Positions 17,687-26,150 of a stretch of 64,000 nucleotides of DNA are shown in pieces. A program made the position numbers and the translations under genes. Under the pieces are notes generated by a model, which searched no databases, was not told the DNA's origin, and saw only the letters and a list, made by a program, of their open reading frames with translations. Origin of the DNA: Streptomyces chrestomyceticus JCM 4735 (GTDB taxonomy: Bacteria; Actinomycetota; Actinomycetes; Streptomycetales; Streptomycetaceae); assembly GCF_003865135.1 (NCBI RefSeq), contig NZ_BHZC01000001.1, positions 7,254,001-7,318,000 on the forward strand, read 5' to 3'. Position 1 is the first letter of the stretch. The number at the start of each line of letters is the position of its first letter.

Positions 17687-19302
17687 TAAGGAGTACCCCC
17701 TTCGAGGGTCGTGCGAGGTGCGGGTGCGGGGGAGGCCGCGGCGGGGGCGGCCGGGGTGCGGGGCGGCGGTATCGGCGGCGCCCCCGGTGGTACGAACGGC
17801 AGCCCCGCCGGTACGCCGTCCTCGATGAGCCGCAGCAGCGCCGCCGTGTCCGCGTGCTCCTCGATCAGGTCGCCCAGCTTGTCGAGCTGCTCCTCGCGCA
17901 GTGCGGCGAAGCTGGTGTCCGGCGCCGGGTCGAACGCGCGGCCCGCGTCGGCGGCCACCCGCCGCAGGAACGCCCGCCGGAAGCCGTCGCTCTCCAGTGA
18001 GCCGTGCCAGTGGGTGCCCCAGACGGTCCCGGAACGGCATCCCGCCAGGAAGGGCTCCCCGCCGTCGATCTCCGCCACGCCATGGTGGATCTCGTACCCC
18101 TCGACCGGCTCGCCCAGCGCCTCGCCGGACGGCCGGGCCAAAGCCTTCTCCACCGCGAACCGGACGCGTACGGGCAGCAGGCCCAGCCCGTCCACCGTCC
18201 CGGCCTTCGACTCGACCTCGTCCTCGATCCGCTCGCCCAGCATCTGGAAGCCGCCGCAGATGCCCAGCACCGGGCGTCCTTCCGCGGCCCGCCGCCGCAC
18301 CGCGTCCGCGATGCCGCGCTCGCGCAGCCACTGGAGCGCGCGGACGGTGCCTCGGGTGCCGGGCAGGACGACGAGGTCGGCGTCGGCCAGTTCCTCGGGG
18401 CGGTCCACGAAGCGCACCACGACGCCCGGTTCGGCGGCGAGCGCGTCCACGTCCGTGAAGTTCGACATCAGCGGTACGGCGGCCACCGCGACCCGCAGCA
18501 CGTCGGCGCCGTGCGGCGGCGCGACGACGCTCTCGCGGACCGCGCCGCGCAGCGACACCCGGAGGCCGTCCTCCTCGTCGATGCCGAGGCCGTGCGCGAA
18601 CGGCAGCACCCCGAGGGTGGGCCGTCCGGTCAGCTCCTTCAGCATGTCCAGACCGGGCTCCAGCAGCGTCACATCGCCCCGGAACTTGTTGACGAGATAG
18701 CCCGCGACCAGTGCCTGGTCCTCCCGGGACAGCAGCGCGGTGGTGCCGAAGAAGGAGGCGAACACCCCGCCCCGGTCGATGTCGCCGACCACCACGGCCG
18801 GGATACGGGCGGCGCGCGCGATCCCCATGTTCACGATGTCGGTGCGCCGCAGGTTGATCTCCGCCGGGCTGCCCGCGCCCTCGCAGATCACCGCGTCGTG
18901 CGTACGCCGCAGCTCCTGGAGGCAGTCCGTGACCGTACCGAGCAACTGCTCCTGACGGCCCGCGTGGTAGCCGCGCGCGCTCAGCTCGCCCACCGGCTTG
19001 CCCATGAGCACGACCTGGCTGCTGCGGTCACTGCCCGGCTTCAGCAGCACTGGATTCATCAGGGCGCTCGGCTCGACGCGCGCCGCCGCGGCCTGCATGG
19101 CCTGCGCCCGCCCGATCTCCGCGCCCTCGCGCGTCACGAACGAGTTCAGCGACATGTTCTGCGCCTTGAAGGGCGCCACCTTGACGCCCTTGCGGGCCAG
19201 CCAGCGGCAGATGCCCGCCGTCACCACACTCTTGCCCGCGTCGGACGTGGTGCCCGCCACCAGCAGCCCGCCGCCGAGCGGTGCTTGACCCGGTCCGTTC
19301 AC
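17686..19302 (-). CDS. cobQ: Cobyric acid synthase (538 aa)
   Basis: Glutamine-dependent amidation of the b, d, e and g side chains of adenosylcobyrinic acid a,c-diamide. The P-loop-like segment is [11 protein letters not shown] near 18-27. [25 protein letters not shown] sequence and [11 protein letters not shown] follow. The amidotransferase nucleophile is C349 in [12 protein letters not shown], and the late motif is GYEIHHG. The last ~30 residues are a Pro/Ala-rich tail longer than in typical CobQ. It lies 40 bp after cobD and its stop overlaps the chelatase ATG. Confidence 0.96.
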   Translation of the reverse strand: MNGPGQAPLGGGLLVAGTTSDAGKSVVTAGICRWLARKGVKVAPFKAQNMSLNSFVTREGAEIGRAQAMQAAAARVEPSALMNPVLLKPGSDRSSQVVLMGKPVGELSARGYHAGRQEQLLGTVTDCLQELRRTHDAVICEGAGSPAEINLRRTDIVNMGIARAARIPAVVVGDIDRGGVFASFFGTTALLSREDQALVAGYLVNKFRGDVTLLEPGLDMLKELTGRPTLGVLPFAHGLGIDEEDGLRVSLRGAVRESVVAPPHGADVLRVAVAAVPLMSNFTDVDALAAEPGVVVRFVDRPEELADADLVVLPGTRGTVRALQWLRERGIADAVRRRAAEGRPVLGICGGFQMLGERIEDEVESKAGTVDGLGLLPVRVRFAVEKALARPSGEALGEPVEGYEIHHGVAEIDGGEPFLAGCRSGTVWGTHWHGSLESDGFRRAFLRRVAADAGRAFDPAPDTSFAALREEQLDKLGDLIEEHADTAALLRLIEDGVPAGLPFVPPGAPPIPPPRTPAAPAAASPAPAPRTTLEGGTP

Positions 19303-19342
19303 GTGGCACTCCTCGCCGTCCGCACTGCGCTGCTCCCGCTGC

Positions 19343-20377
19343 TCACTTGGCCCTCCCGGTGGTACGGGGGCGGCGTACCGCTCCGGCCGTGATGGATCGG
19401 CCTACCGTTCCTGCCGTACGGGATCGCCGTACCGCCCCGGCCGCCAGCCGCCCCCCGACCGTGACCGCCAGCGCCAGCGCGCTCACCCGGCGCGACAGGG
19501 TCACGGCCCGCTCGATGTCCGGCACCGCGACCGGCCGGCCCGCGTCGCCGTTGAGCACCGGCCGGTGCTCGACCCGGCCGCCGTACGCCAGGGTGCCGCC
19601 CAGCCGCACCCCCAGCGCCCCGGCGAACGCCGCCTCCACCGGGCCCGCGTTGGGGCTCGGGTGGGACGGGCCGTCCTGCCGCCAGGCGCGCAGCGCGCCC
19701 CGCCGGTCCGGGCCCGCCAGCACCGCCAGCGCGGCGGTCAGCCGGGAGCCGGGGTAACCGGCCACGTCGTCGAGGCGGGCCGAGGCCCACCCGAACCGGC
19801 GGTGGCGCGGCGACTTGTGCCCCACCATCGCGTCCAGCGTGTTCACGGCCCGGAAGGCCAGCAGCCCCGGCACACCGGCGGCCGCGCCCCAGACCAGGGC
19901 GCCGACCACCGCGTCCGAGGTGTTCTCGGCGACGGACTCGACCACCGCGCGCGCCATCTGCTGCCCGTCCAGGGCCTGCGGGTCGCGCCCGCACAGGTGC
20001 GGCAGCCGCTCGCGCGCCACGTCCAGGTCGCCCGCCGCGAGCGCGCCGCCGACGGCCCGCGCCTCGCGGCCCAGCGAAGTGCCGCCCAGGACGGCCCAGG
20101 TGGCGGCGGCGGTCAGCGCGACGGAGGCGGGGAAGGCGGCGGGGGAGCGGCGTACGGCGCGGTCGAGCAGCGCGGCACCGGCGGCGGTACCGCCCGCGAG
20201 CAGCGCGGTGTGCAGGGCGCCGGTCCCTCGGTGGTCGCGCCACAGACGGCGTTCCACGGCGGCCGCGGCCCGCCCGAAGGCGGCCACGGGGTGACCGCGC
20301 CGGGGATCGCCCACGACCAGGTCGCCGAGGAAGCCGAGGGCCGCGCCGCACGCGTAGCCGGCGTGTTCGGCACGCAT
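19343..20377 (-). CDS. cobD: Adenosylcobinamide-phosphate synthase, CobD/CbiB (344 aa)
   Basis: Membrane protein that attaches aminopropanol (or its phosphate) to adenosylcobyric acid. Family blocks: [55 protein letters not shown], and [19 protein letters not shown]. The ATG with complement at 20375-20377 gives the usual [11 protein letters not shown] start; an upstream extension to 20440 is possible but unlikely. No strong Shine-Dalgarno is seen, which fits control by the cobalamin riboswitch just upstream. It is the first gene of the B12 operon, and its product uses the CobC product. Confidence 0.94.
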   Translation of the reverse strand: MRAEHAGYACGAALGFLGDLVVGDPRRGHPVAAFGRAAAAVERRLWRDHRGTGALHTALLAGGTAAGAALLDRAVRRSPAAFPASVALTAAATWAVLGGTSLGREARAVGGALAAGDLDVARERLPHLCGRDPQALDGQQMARAVVESVAENTSDAVVGALVWGAAAGVPGLLAFRAVNTLDAMVGHKSPRHRRFGWASARLDDVAGYPGSRLTAALAVLAGPDRRGALRAWRQDGPSHPSPNAGPVEAAFAGALGVRLGGTLAYGGRVEHRPVLNGDAGRPVAVPDIERAVTLSRRVSALALAVTVGGRLAAGAVRRSRTAGTVGRSITAGAVRRPRTTGRAK

Positions 20378-20489
20378 CGGATCAGACCGCCGTCGCGCCT
20401 CGGAGGGATGGCGTGGGGGTACGTCCAGCAGATTGCGCACTGCGGCCGGGCATGGCGGTAGGTCCTCACTCAGGGTCCGCGCCCTGGCT

Positions 20490-20700
20490 CGACGGGTACG
20501 GCGACGAGAGTCTCCTGGCTCCCCGGATCGGCGCTTCCCCCGGCCTTCCAGTCCGTACGGGAACCTGCGTCGCGGGACGCGGACCGTGGCCCTTGGTGGA
20601 GGGGCGCTCCCCGGTGACAGTGGCGGGACCGCGCCGGATTCTCACCGGACTTCCTCATCTGTCGCCGATTGGCTCCGGCAGTCCACCACGCTCCGCCAAG
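20490..20700 (-). promoter_or_regulatory. Cobalamin (adenosylcobalamin) riboswitch upstream of cobD
   Basis: On the minus strand the aptamer core is readable: GTCCGGTGAGAATCCGG (complement 20635-20651), then CGGTCCCGCCACTG and the B12 box GCCACTGTCACCGGGG (complement 20609-20624). The distal AGCCAGGAGA (complement 20511-20520) is also present. A small CAGGG/CCCTG hairpin at 20471-20486 lies between the aptamer and cobD and may be part of the expression platform. It should repress cobD and the operon behind it when B12 is plentiful. Outer limits are approximate. Confidence 0.93.
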
Positions 20701-20761
20701 CCCGTCAACTCACGCTTGACCTGCGGCGGGGGCGGTGGTGGCGTCTGTGTCCCACGCCACA

Positions 20762-20805
20762 GGCGTCCGGTGGCCGCGGCGGGGATGCCGCGGCCACCGG
20801 ACGCC
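20762..20805. terminator. Strong hairpin terminator after the small membrane protein gene
   Basis: Perfect 19-bp stem (20762-20780 with 20787-20805, loop GGGGAT) starting 15 bases after the stop of the minus-strand gene at 20820. It ends the pit-region transcript before the riboswitch starts. Confidence 0.88.
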
Positions 20806-20819
20806 CGGGGTGCCGCGCC

Positions 20820-21065
20820 TCAGGCGGCGACGATCAGGTAGATCCCGTACGCCACGGCCGCCGCGCACAGCGCGAAGCAGACGTACGCCCCGGCCCGCGC
20901 CGCCCCGCCGGAGGCGGCGGGCCCGTCGGCGGTCACCGGCGTGCCCTCCTGCTGCGGCTTGCGGGACGTGCCGACGATGCCGAGGGTGAACAGGCCCACG
21001 ATCCCGACCGTCACGAACAGCGTGACGCCGAAGACCTGGCCGAGGGCGGCCCAGTCGATGCTCAT
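20820..21065 (-). CDS. Small two-helix membrane protein (81 aa)
   Basis: No named family recognised. Residues 7-30 (ALGQVFGVTLFVTVGIVGLF) and 57-80 (AGAYVCFALCAAAVAYGIYLIV) are hydrophobic helices joined by a polar, Gly/Ala-rich loop. It starts 37 bp after the phosphate transporter stop on the same strand and ends at a strong terminator, so it is the second gene of a pit operon and may assist or regulate the transporter. Translation signal and coding character are good. Confidence 0.75.
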   Translation of the reverse strand: MSIDWAALGQVFGVTLFVTVGIVGLFTLGIVGTSRKPQQEGTPVTADGPAASGGAARAGAYVCFALCAAAVAYGIYLIVAA

Positions 21066-21102
21066 TGCGTTCTCGTTCCTTCGTGAGAGCCGTGCGGCCG
21101 GG

Positions 21103-22416
21103 TCAGCCGGCGGCCGAGCCGGCCTTGGCGCGGCGCCGGGCGCTCTTCTCGTGCGGGCGGGCGGCCACCGGGACGGCGATCACCGGGGCGGTGCCGACCG
21201 GGTCCGTGATCCGGGTCTCGGCGACCGTGGGGGCCGGGATGGCGACCGGGCCCGCGGGCGGCGGCGAGACGGCCTGCAGGGCGGCGGTGACGACACCGGC
21301 GGGCTCGGCGGCCGGGCCCTCGTTGACGTTGGTGTGGTCCACCGGCTTGCGCCGGGAGGCCGCCCAGATCGCGCCGCAGACGGCGAGCGCCAGCACGGCG
21401 ACGGTCGCGATGCCCCAGTCGCCCTGGTCCGCCAGGAGAGCGGCGCCCGCCGCGACCAGCCCGGCGGCCGGCAGCGTCAGACCCCAGGCGGCGGCCATCC
21501 GGCCCGCCGTGGACCAGTGCACCACGCCGCCCTTGCGGCCCAGGCCGGAGCCCATCACCGAACCGGAGCAGACCTGGGTGGTGGAGAGCGCGAAGCCGAG
21601 GTGGGAGGAGGCCAGGATGGTGGCCGCGGCGCCGGTCTGGGCGGCGAAGCCCTGCGGCGGCTGGATGTCGGTGATGCCCTTGCCCATCGTGCGGATGATC
21701 CGCCAGCCGCCCAGGTACGTGCCGAGCGCGATGGCCAGGCCGGCCGAGGCGATGACCCACAGCGGCGGGTCGGCGTGCGGGGCGACGACGCCGCCGGTGA
21801 TCAGTGCGAGGGTGATCACACCCATCGTCTTCTGGGCGTCGTTGGTGCCGTGCGCGAGGGAGACCAGCGCGGCCGAGGCGATCTGCCCGGCGCGGTAGCC
21901 CTTGGCGGTGTCCTCCTCGGCGCGGTTGCGGGCCAGCCGGTAGGTCAGCCGGGTCGCGGCGGTCGCGGCCAGACCGGCCACGATCGGCGCGGCGACGGCC
22001 GGGATGAGGACCTTCATGACCACGGCGCCGCCGTGCACGCCGCTCGGGCCGACGGCCACCAGGGTGGCGCCGATCAGACCGCCGAAGAGGGCGTGCGAGG
22101 AGCTGGAGGGGAGCCCGGCCAGCCAGGTGACCAGGTTCCAGACGATGGCGCCGACCAGCCCGGCGAAGATCACTTCTGGTCTGATGCCGGCCGTCTCGTC
22201 GATGATCCCGCCGGAGATGGTCTTGGCGACCTCCACCGACAGGAACGCGCCGACCAGGTTGAGGACCGCCGACATCGCCACCGCGATCTTGGGCTGGAGT
22301 GCCCCGGTGGAAATGGTGGTGGCCATGGCGTTGGCCGTGTCGTGGAAGCCGTTCGTAAAGTCGAACACCAAGGCCGTGACGATCACGATCCCGATGAGAA
22401 GCGTGATGTGTTCCAT
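21103..22416 (-). CDS. PiT-family low-affinity inorganic phosphate transporter (437 aa)
   Basis: Proton/cation-coupled phosphate permease in the cytoplasmic membrane. PiT signatures are duplicated as in the family: VFDFTNGFHDTANAMAT at the N-terminus and SLAHGTNDAQKTMGV in the second half. GLPSSSSHALFGGLIGA and ILASSHLGFALSTTQVCSGS also match. The C-terminus adds a charged, Ala/Pro-rich cytosolic tail. A PHO box 51-72 bp upstream of the ATG suggests PhoP control, as known for pitH2 of S. coelicolor. It is followed by a small membrane protein gene. Confidence 0.94.
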   Translation of the reverse strand: MEHITLLIGIVIVTALVFDFTNGFHDTANAMATTISTGALQPKIAVAMSAVLNLVGAFLSVEVAKTISGGIIDETAGIRPEVIFAGLVGAIVWNLVTWLAGLPSSSSHALFGGLIGATLVAVGPSGVHGGAVVMKVLIPAVAAPIVAGLAATAATRLTYRLARNRAEEDTAKGYRAGQIASAALVSLAHGTNDAQKTMGVITLALITGGVVAPHADPPLWVIASAGLAIALGTYLGGWRIIRTMGKGITDIQPPQGFAAQTGAAATILASSHLGFALSTTQVCSGSVMGSGLGRKGGVVHWSTAGRMAAAWGLTLPAAGLVAAGAALLADQGDWGIATVAVLALAVCGAIWAASRRKPVDHTNVNEGPAAEPAGVVTAALQAVSPPPAGPVAIPAPTVAETRITDPVGTAPVIAVPVAARPHEKSARRRAKAGSAAG

Positions 22417-22466
22417 TCACCCAGGCAATCAGTTCGTTGGGCAGTGACGCTCGGGACCGTACGGAC

Positions 22467-22488
22467 GACGGGTGAACGGAAGGTGAAC
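22467..22488 (-). promoter_or_regulatory. PhoP binding site (PHO box)
   Basis: Two contiguous 11-nt direct repeats, read on the minus strand as GTTCACCTTCC and GTTCACCCGTC (GGTGAAC at 22471-22477 and 22482-22488 on the plus strand). This is the canonical Streptomyces PHO box unit G(G/T)TCAYYYR. It lies 51-72 bp upstream of the phosphate transporter start. Confidence 0.88.
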
Positions 22489-22662
22489 TGGGGCGGGCGC
22501 CGCAGTGACGCCCCCGCAGGGGTGGTGCGGAGGCGCCCGTACCGTCGCCCGGGCCCCATGCGTACCAGCACGGACGCCTCGTGTGCCGCAGGCGTGCCGG
22601 AGGCGGGTGAGACGCGGGGCCGGGCGTGTCGGGCGCGTACCGGCGGCGGGTGCGTCGGCGGG

Positions 22663-23481
22663 TCAGCCGCGCGCGAAGCGCCGCAGCCCGGTGACCGTAC
22701 CGTTCCACTTGTTCTGGTCGCCGGGCAGCGCGCCGGACCCGGCGTGCTGCCAGATGCTCGGGTACACCCAGCCGGCGGGCAGCTTGCCCGGGGTGCTGTG
22801 CCAGCGGGCCAGCCACAGGGGGTGGGTGGCGGCGAACGTCCGGCTGCCGCCGGTGCAGCCGTTCCACCACCGGGCCGTCGTGTAGATCACCGGCCGCCGC
22901 CCGGTCTGCCGCAGCATCTCGTTGCTGAATTGGCGGACCCACCGGACCAGCGCCGTGCCGGTCATCCCGTAGCAGGCGTGCTCCCGGTCGTACGGGTTGT
23001 GCTCCAGGTCGAGCGCCGGGGGCAGCGTCCAGCCGTCCGCCTTCCAGCGGCCGCCGTGCCGCAGGAAGTACCGGGCCTGCGCGCGCCCGGAGGACGCGTT
23101 CGGGACGCCGAAGTGGTACGCGCCGCGCAGCAGGCCCGCCTTGCGCGCGCCGCGGTACTGCCGCGGGAAGTGCGGGCTGCGGTACCAGGTCGACTCGGTG
23201 GCCTTCACGTACACGAAGCGGCCGCCCTTCGCCCGTACGGACTTCCAGTCGACGTTCCCCTGGTGCGAGGAGATGTCGTGCCCGGCGGGCTTGCCGGCGG
23301 CCTCGGCGGCGGGGGCCGTGGGCAGGGCGGTGGACAGGACGCCGGAGAGCGTGCCGAGCGCCAGGGCCCCGGCGGCGAGCCGGCGCCGTCGGCTGCGCGC
23401 GCGGCGGGGCGGGTGCTGGGCGTCGGGCGGGTGGTGGGACGGCTGCTGCGTACCGGACAGGCGGTCGCGGTCACGGGCCAT
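22663..23481 (-). CDS. Secreted GH25 lysozyme/muramidase (272 aa)
   Basis: Hydrolyses the MurNAc-GlcNAc bonds of peptidoglycan. An N-terminal arginine-rich stretch (RRARSRRRRLAAG) precedes a hydrophobic core and an AEAA-like cleavage region near 58-62, giving a Sec or possibly Tat signal peptide. The GH25 barrel follows: GHDISSHQGNVDW with D69, FVYVKATES, GAYHFG, and ALDLEHNPY with D158 and E160. No cell-wall-binding repeat is visible. It stands alone with no phage genes nearby, so it is a chromosomal secreted muramidase. A five-unit direct repeat lies upstream. Confidence 0.9.
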   Translation of the reverse strand: MARDRDRLSGTQQPSHHPPDAQHPPRRARSRRRRLAAGALALGTLSGVLSTALPTAPAAEAAGKPAGHDISSHQGNVDWKSVRAKGGRFVYVKATESTWYRSPHFPRQYRGARKAGLLRGAYHFGVPNASSGRAQARYFLRHGGRWKADGWTLPPALDLEHNPYDREHACYGMTGTALVRWVRQFSNEMLRQTGRRPVIYTTARWWNGCTGGSRTFAATHPLWLARWHSTPGKLPAGWVYPSIWQHAGSGALPGDQNKWNGTVTGLRRFARG

Positions 23482-23515
23482 GGCTGCTCCCCCAGGAAGT
23501 CCCCCGGACGGCTAG

Positions 23516-23604
23516 GTGCATGACGGATGACTACGTGCGTGACGGGCGGCTGCACGGGCATGACAGGTGGCTGCCCATGCATGACGGGCGGCGACGTGCA
23601 TGAC
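23516..23604. repeat. Five-unit iteron-like direct repeat array
   Basis: Units beginning at 23516, 23535, 23556, 23577 and 23596 share a core close to NTGCATGACGGGCGGCTGC. Spacing is 19, 21, 21 and 19 bp, about two helical turns, so all copies lie on one DNA face. The array is 35-120 bp upstream of the lysozyme start and 216-304 bp upstream of the aldolase start. It could be a multi-site operator. Units are too short and contiguous for CRISPR. Confidence 0.75.
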
Positions 23605-23819
23605 AAAGCTCCGGAAGCGTACCGAGAGATCCACACAAGACGGTCGTCACTCGGTCAAGTCCGCCCGAGGTACCGCCGGTCCGACATGGCGGATACCGGA
23701 GGGCCAGGATCCGCCCCCCGGCTTCCCACCAGCCCCGTACGGTGTCGGCAGCCCCGCGCGCACCACGTCCGCGCGCCCCCCACCGGGCCCCGCCCGCACC
23801 GCACACCGGAGGCACACGC

Positions 23820-24473
23820 ATGACGGACCCGGAAGCCCTCGACCACGCCTGGGACGAGCTGGTCGCCACCGCCCGCCGCACGGTCGCCGACGGCCTGGTC
23901 GTCGGCACCTCCGGCAACGTCTCCGTCCGCGTCGGCGACCTCGTGCTGGTCACCCCCAGCGGCGTCCGCTACGACCGGCTCGGGCCCGGCGACCTCACCG
24001 CCGTGGACCTCGAAGGCCGCCAGGCCCGCGGCACGCTGCGGCCCACCAGCGAACTCCCCATGCACCTGGCCGTCTACCGGGCCACCGGCGCCACCGCGGT
24101 CGTGCACACCCACGCCGTCCACGCCACCGCCGTCTCCACCCTCGTCACCGAGCTCCCGCCGGTGCACTACATGACCGCGGCCCTCGGCGGACCCGTCCGC
24201 GTCGCGCCGTACGCCCTCTACGGCACCGAGGAGTTGGCCGGGAACATGCTCGCCGCCCTGCGCGACCGCACCGGCTGCCTCCTCCGGAACCACGGCACCA
24301 TCGTCTACGGCGACACCCTTGACGAGGCGTACGACCGCACCGCCCAGCTTGAGTGGATGTGCCGCGTCTGGCTCGCCGCCGCCTCGCTGCCCGGCCGCAT
24401 GCCCAGCCTGCTCACGCCGGAACAGCTCGACGCGGCCGGTGAGCAACTGCGCGGTTACGGGCAGCGCCGCTGA
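23820..24473 (+). CDS. Class II aldolase/adducin family protein, L-fuculose-phosphate aldolase-like (217 aa)
   Basis: Zinc-dependent aldolase fold: SGNVSVRVGDLVLVTPSGV (phosphate-binding region), TSELPMHLAVYR with the catalytic Glu region, zinc ligands in VVHTHAVHATAVS, and a later His in LLRNHGTIVYGD. Length fits FucA/AraD-type enzymes. The ATG at 23820 follows CCGGAGG. The true substrate cannot be assigned; bacterial relatives act on fuculose-1-phosphate, ribulose-5-phosphate or methylthioribulose-phosphate. It stands between the lysozyme gene (divergent) and a hydrolase on the same strand. Confidence 0.85.
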   Translation: MTDPEALDHAWDELVATARRTVADGLVVGTSGNVSVRVGDLVLVTPSGVRYDRLGPGDLTAVDLEGRQARGTLRPTSELPMHLAVYRATGATAVVHTHAVHATAVSTLVTELPPVHYMTAALGGPVRVAPYALYGTEELAGNMLAALRDRTGCLLRNHGTIVYGDTLDEAYDRTAQLEWMCRVWLAAASLPGRMPSLLTPEQLDAAGEQLRGYGQRR

Positions 24474-24590
24474 CGTACGGCGCCGGGCGACGGCGGCCGG
24501 GCCCGGACGGCCGCCCGCGGGCCCGCCCACCGTCACCCGGGCGCTCCCGCCCACTGGCCGAGGCCGCGGCGCCCGCCCACACTGGGGAGG

Positions 24591-25715
24591 ATGCGTCTGG
24601 GTACCGCGGCAGCAGCCGCCACCACGGTGATCGGTACCGGCGCGGCCGCGGTGGCGGCCGGCCGGTACGCCAGCGACATGGTCCTCAAACCCGCGCCCGA
24701 CCGGCCGCTGCCGGGCGACCCCCGGCTCACGGTGCACGCCACCGGCCCCGGGCGGATCACCCTCACCCGCAGCCTCGCCTCGCTGCGGCCCGGCACCTAC
24801 GGCCTCACCGGTGCGGGCGGCCATGCCGTCGTCGGCCCCCTCCTGGACGATGTGCCGCACCCGGCGGACACGGTCGTCCGCCGTCTGGAGCGGGTCACCC
24901 ACGGCACCCTCCAGCCGGGCGCGCGGATGCGCCTGACCCCCCAGGTGCACATCGGCAACCCGCGCGACGCGCTCGGCCTCGACTGCGCCGACGTCGACAT
25001 CCCCGGAGAACTGGGGGCGCTGCCCGCCTGGTTCGTACCGGGCGACCGGGAGACCTGGGTGATCACCGTGCACGGCCTGGGCACCACCCGGGAACACCCC
25101 ATGGTGGTCATGCCGTTCCTCAGCGACCAGCGGCTGCCCGTCCTCGACCCCGCCTACCGCAACGACGTCGGCGCCCCGCACACCGCCGACGGCATCAGCC
25201 ACCTCGGCGACTCCGAGTGGCGCGACCTGGACGCCGCGATCCGTTACGCCGTCCAGTACGGCGCCGAACGCGTCGTCCTGCACGGCTGGTCCACCGGCGC
25301 CTCCATGGCCCTGCACGCCGCCGCCAACTCCGCGCTGCGCGACCGCATCGCCGGCCTCGTCCTGGACTCACCGGTCCTGGACTGGCAGGCCACCGTCCGC
25401 GCCCTGGCCGCCGCCCGCCGCGTCCCCCGCCCGCTGCTCCCGCTGGCCGTACGCGCCGCCGAGGGCAGCACCGGGCTGCACGCCGGACGGCTGGCCGAAG
25501 CCTGGACCGCCGACCTGCTCACCGTGCCGACCCTGCTGATCCACGGACCGCACGACTCCCTCGCCCCCTGGGCGGCCTCCCGCGAACTGGCCGCCCGCCG
25601 CCCCGACCTGATCACCCTCCACCCCGTACCACACGCCCCCCACGCCGCCATGTGGAACGCCGACCCGGCCACGTACGAGGAAACGCTCCGCCGCTTCTTG
25701 ACGCCGCTTATGTGA
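24591..25715 (+). CDS. Alpha/beta hydrolase with N-terminal membrane anchor (374 aa)
   Basis: Residues 4-25 (GTAAAAATTVIGTGAAAVAAG) form a hydrophobic segment, so the protein is anchored or secreted. A ~140-residue N-terminal domain precedes the hydrolase fold, which starts at ETWVITVHGLGTTREH. The nucleophile elbow is HGWSTGASMAL, the Asp region is LIHGPHDSLAP, and the likely catalytic His is in VPHAPHAAMWN. It resembles Streptomyces prolyl-oligopeptidase-like serine hydrolases of unknown substrate. It starts 117 bp after the aldolase gene. Confidence 0.82.
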   Translation: MRLGTAAAAATTVIGTGAAAVAAGRYASDMVLKPAPDRPLPGDPRLTVHATGPGRITLTRSLASLRPGTYGLTGAGGHAVVGPLLDDVPHPADTVVRRLERVTHGTLQPGARMRLTPQVHIGNPRDALGLDCADVDIPGELGALPAWFVPGDRETWVITVHGLGTTREHPMVVMPFLSDQRLPVLDPAYRNDVGAPHTADGISHLGDSEWRDLDAAIRYAVQYGAERVVLHGWSTGASMALHAAANSALRDRIAGLVLDSPVLDWQATVRALAAARRVPRPLLPLAVRAAEGSTGLHAGRLAEAWTADLLTVPTLLIHGPHDSLAPWAASRELAARRPDLITLHPVPHAPHAAMWNADPATYEETLRRFLTPLM

Positions 25716-26150
25716 GGTGGGTGGGGGCTTTGGGGCGAGGGGAGCTCTGGGGCCCGGTGGTTCCCGCGCCTTCCCAGCCCATTTCTTCCGCCCCCGGCCC
25801 GGCCGTCCCACGCCCTCCCGGCCGTTCCGCTTCCGTACCCCCTCCGCGCCGCGGCCCGGGCATCGTGCCCGTGCGTTCGACGGCGACTTGCCCGGGTTGT
25901 GACGGCCTGTCCGTGCGGGTCGTGGTGGCCGGGCGGGCCGGGGTGACCCGTTCCTACGGACGGTGGCCACACCGGGCGCGTCCCGGGGCCGCCCCCTCGT
26001 ACGGCCTGCGGCCACTCCCCGTACAGCCTCCGGTGACCCACTCGTACGGTCCGTGCCGGGCGCCCCGTGCGCCCCTCGTGCGTCGGGCCGCCGGAACGTA
26101 CCGACCGTTCCGATTGGGCTTTCGGGCCGTCAGCGGGAAGACTGCACCCT
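25716..26150 (+). other. Intergenic region without a supported gene
   Basis: 435 bp, very GC-rich, with several CGTACGG-like words and a GGAACG/CGTTCC dyad (26093-26098 and 26106-26111) 40 bp before the next start. No ribosome-binding site plus coding frame was convincing. It probably holds the terminator of the hydrolase gene and the promoter of the next gene. Confidence 0.5.

Noticed and set aside
15572..17689. 705-aa open frame on the plus strand opposite the chelatase fusion
   Set aside because: It mirrors a clear AAA+/VWA gene in the opposite strand. Composition is Arg/Ala/Val-rich without motifs, as expected for a shadow frame in high-GC DNA.
22663..23481. Prophage endolysin
   Set aside because: The GH25 protein has an export signal, and no holin, tail, integrase or terminase genes are near.
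23516..23604. CRISPR array
   Set aside because: Five contiguous 19-21-bp units with no unique spacers and no cas genes nearby.
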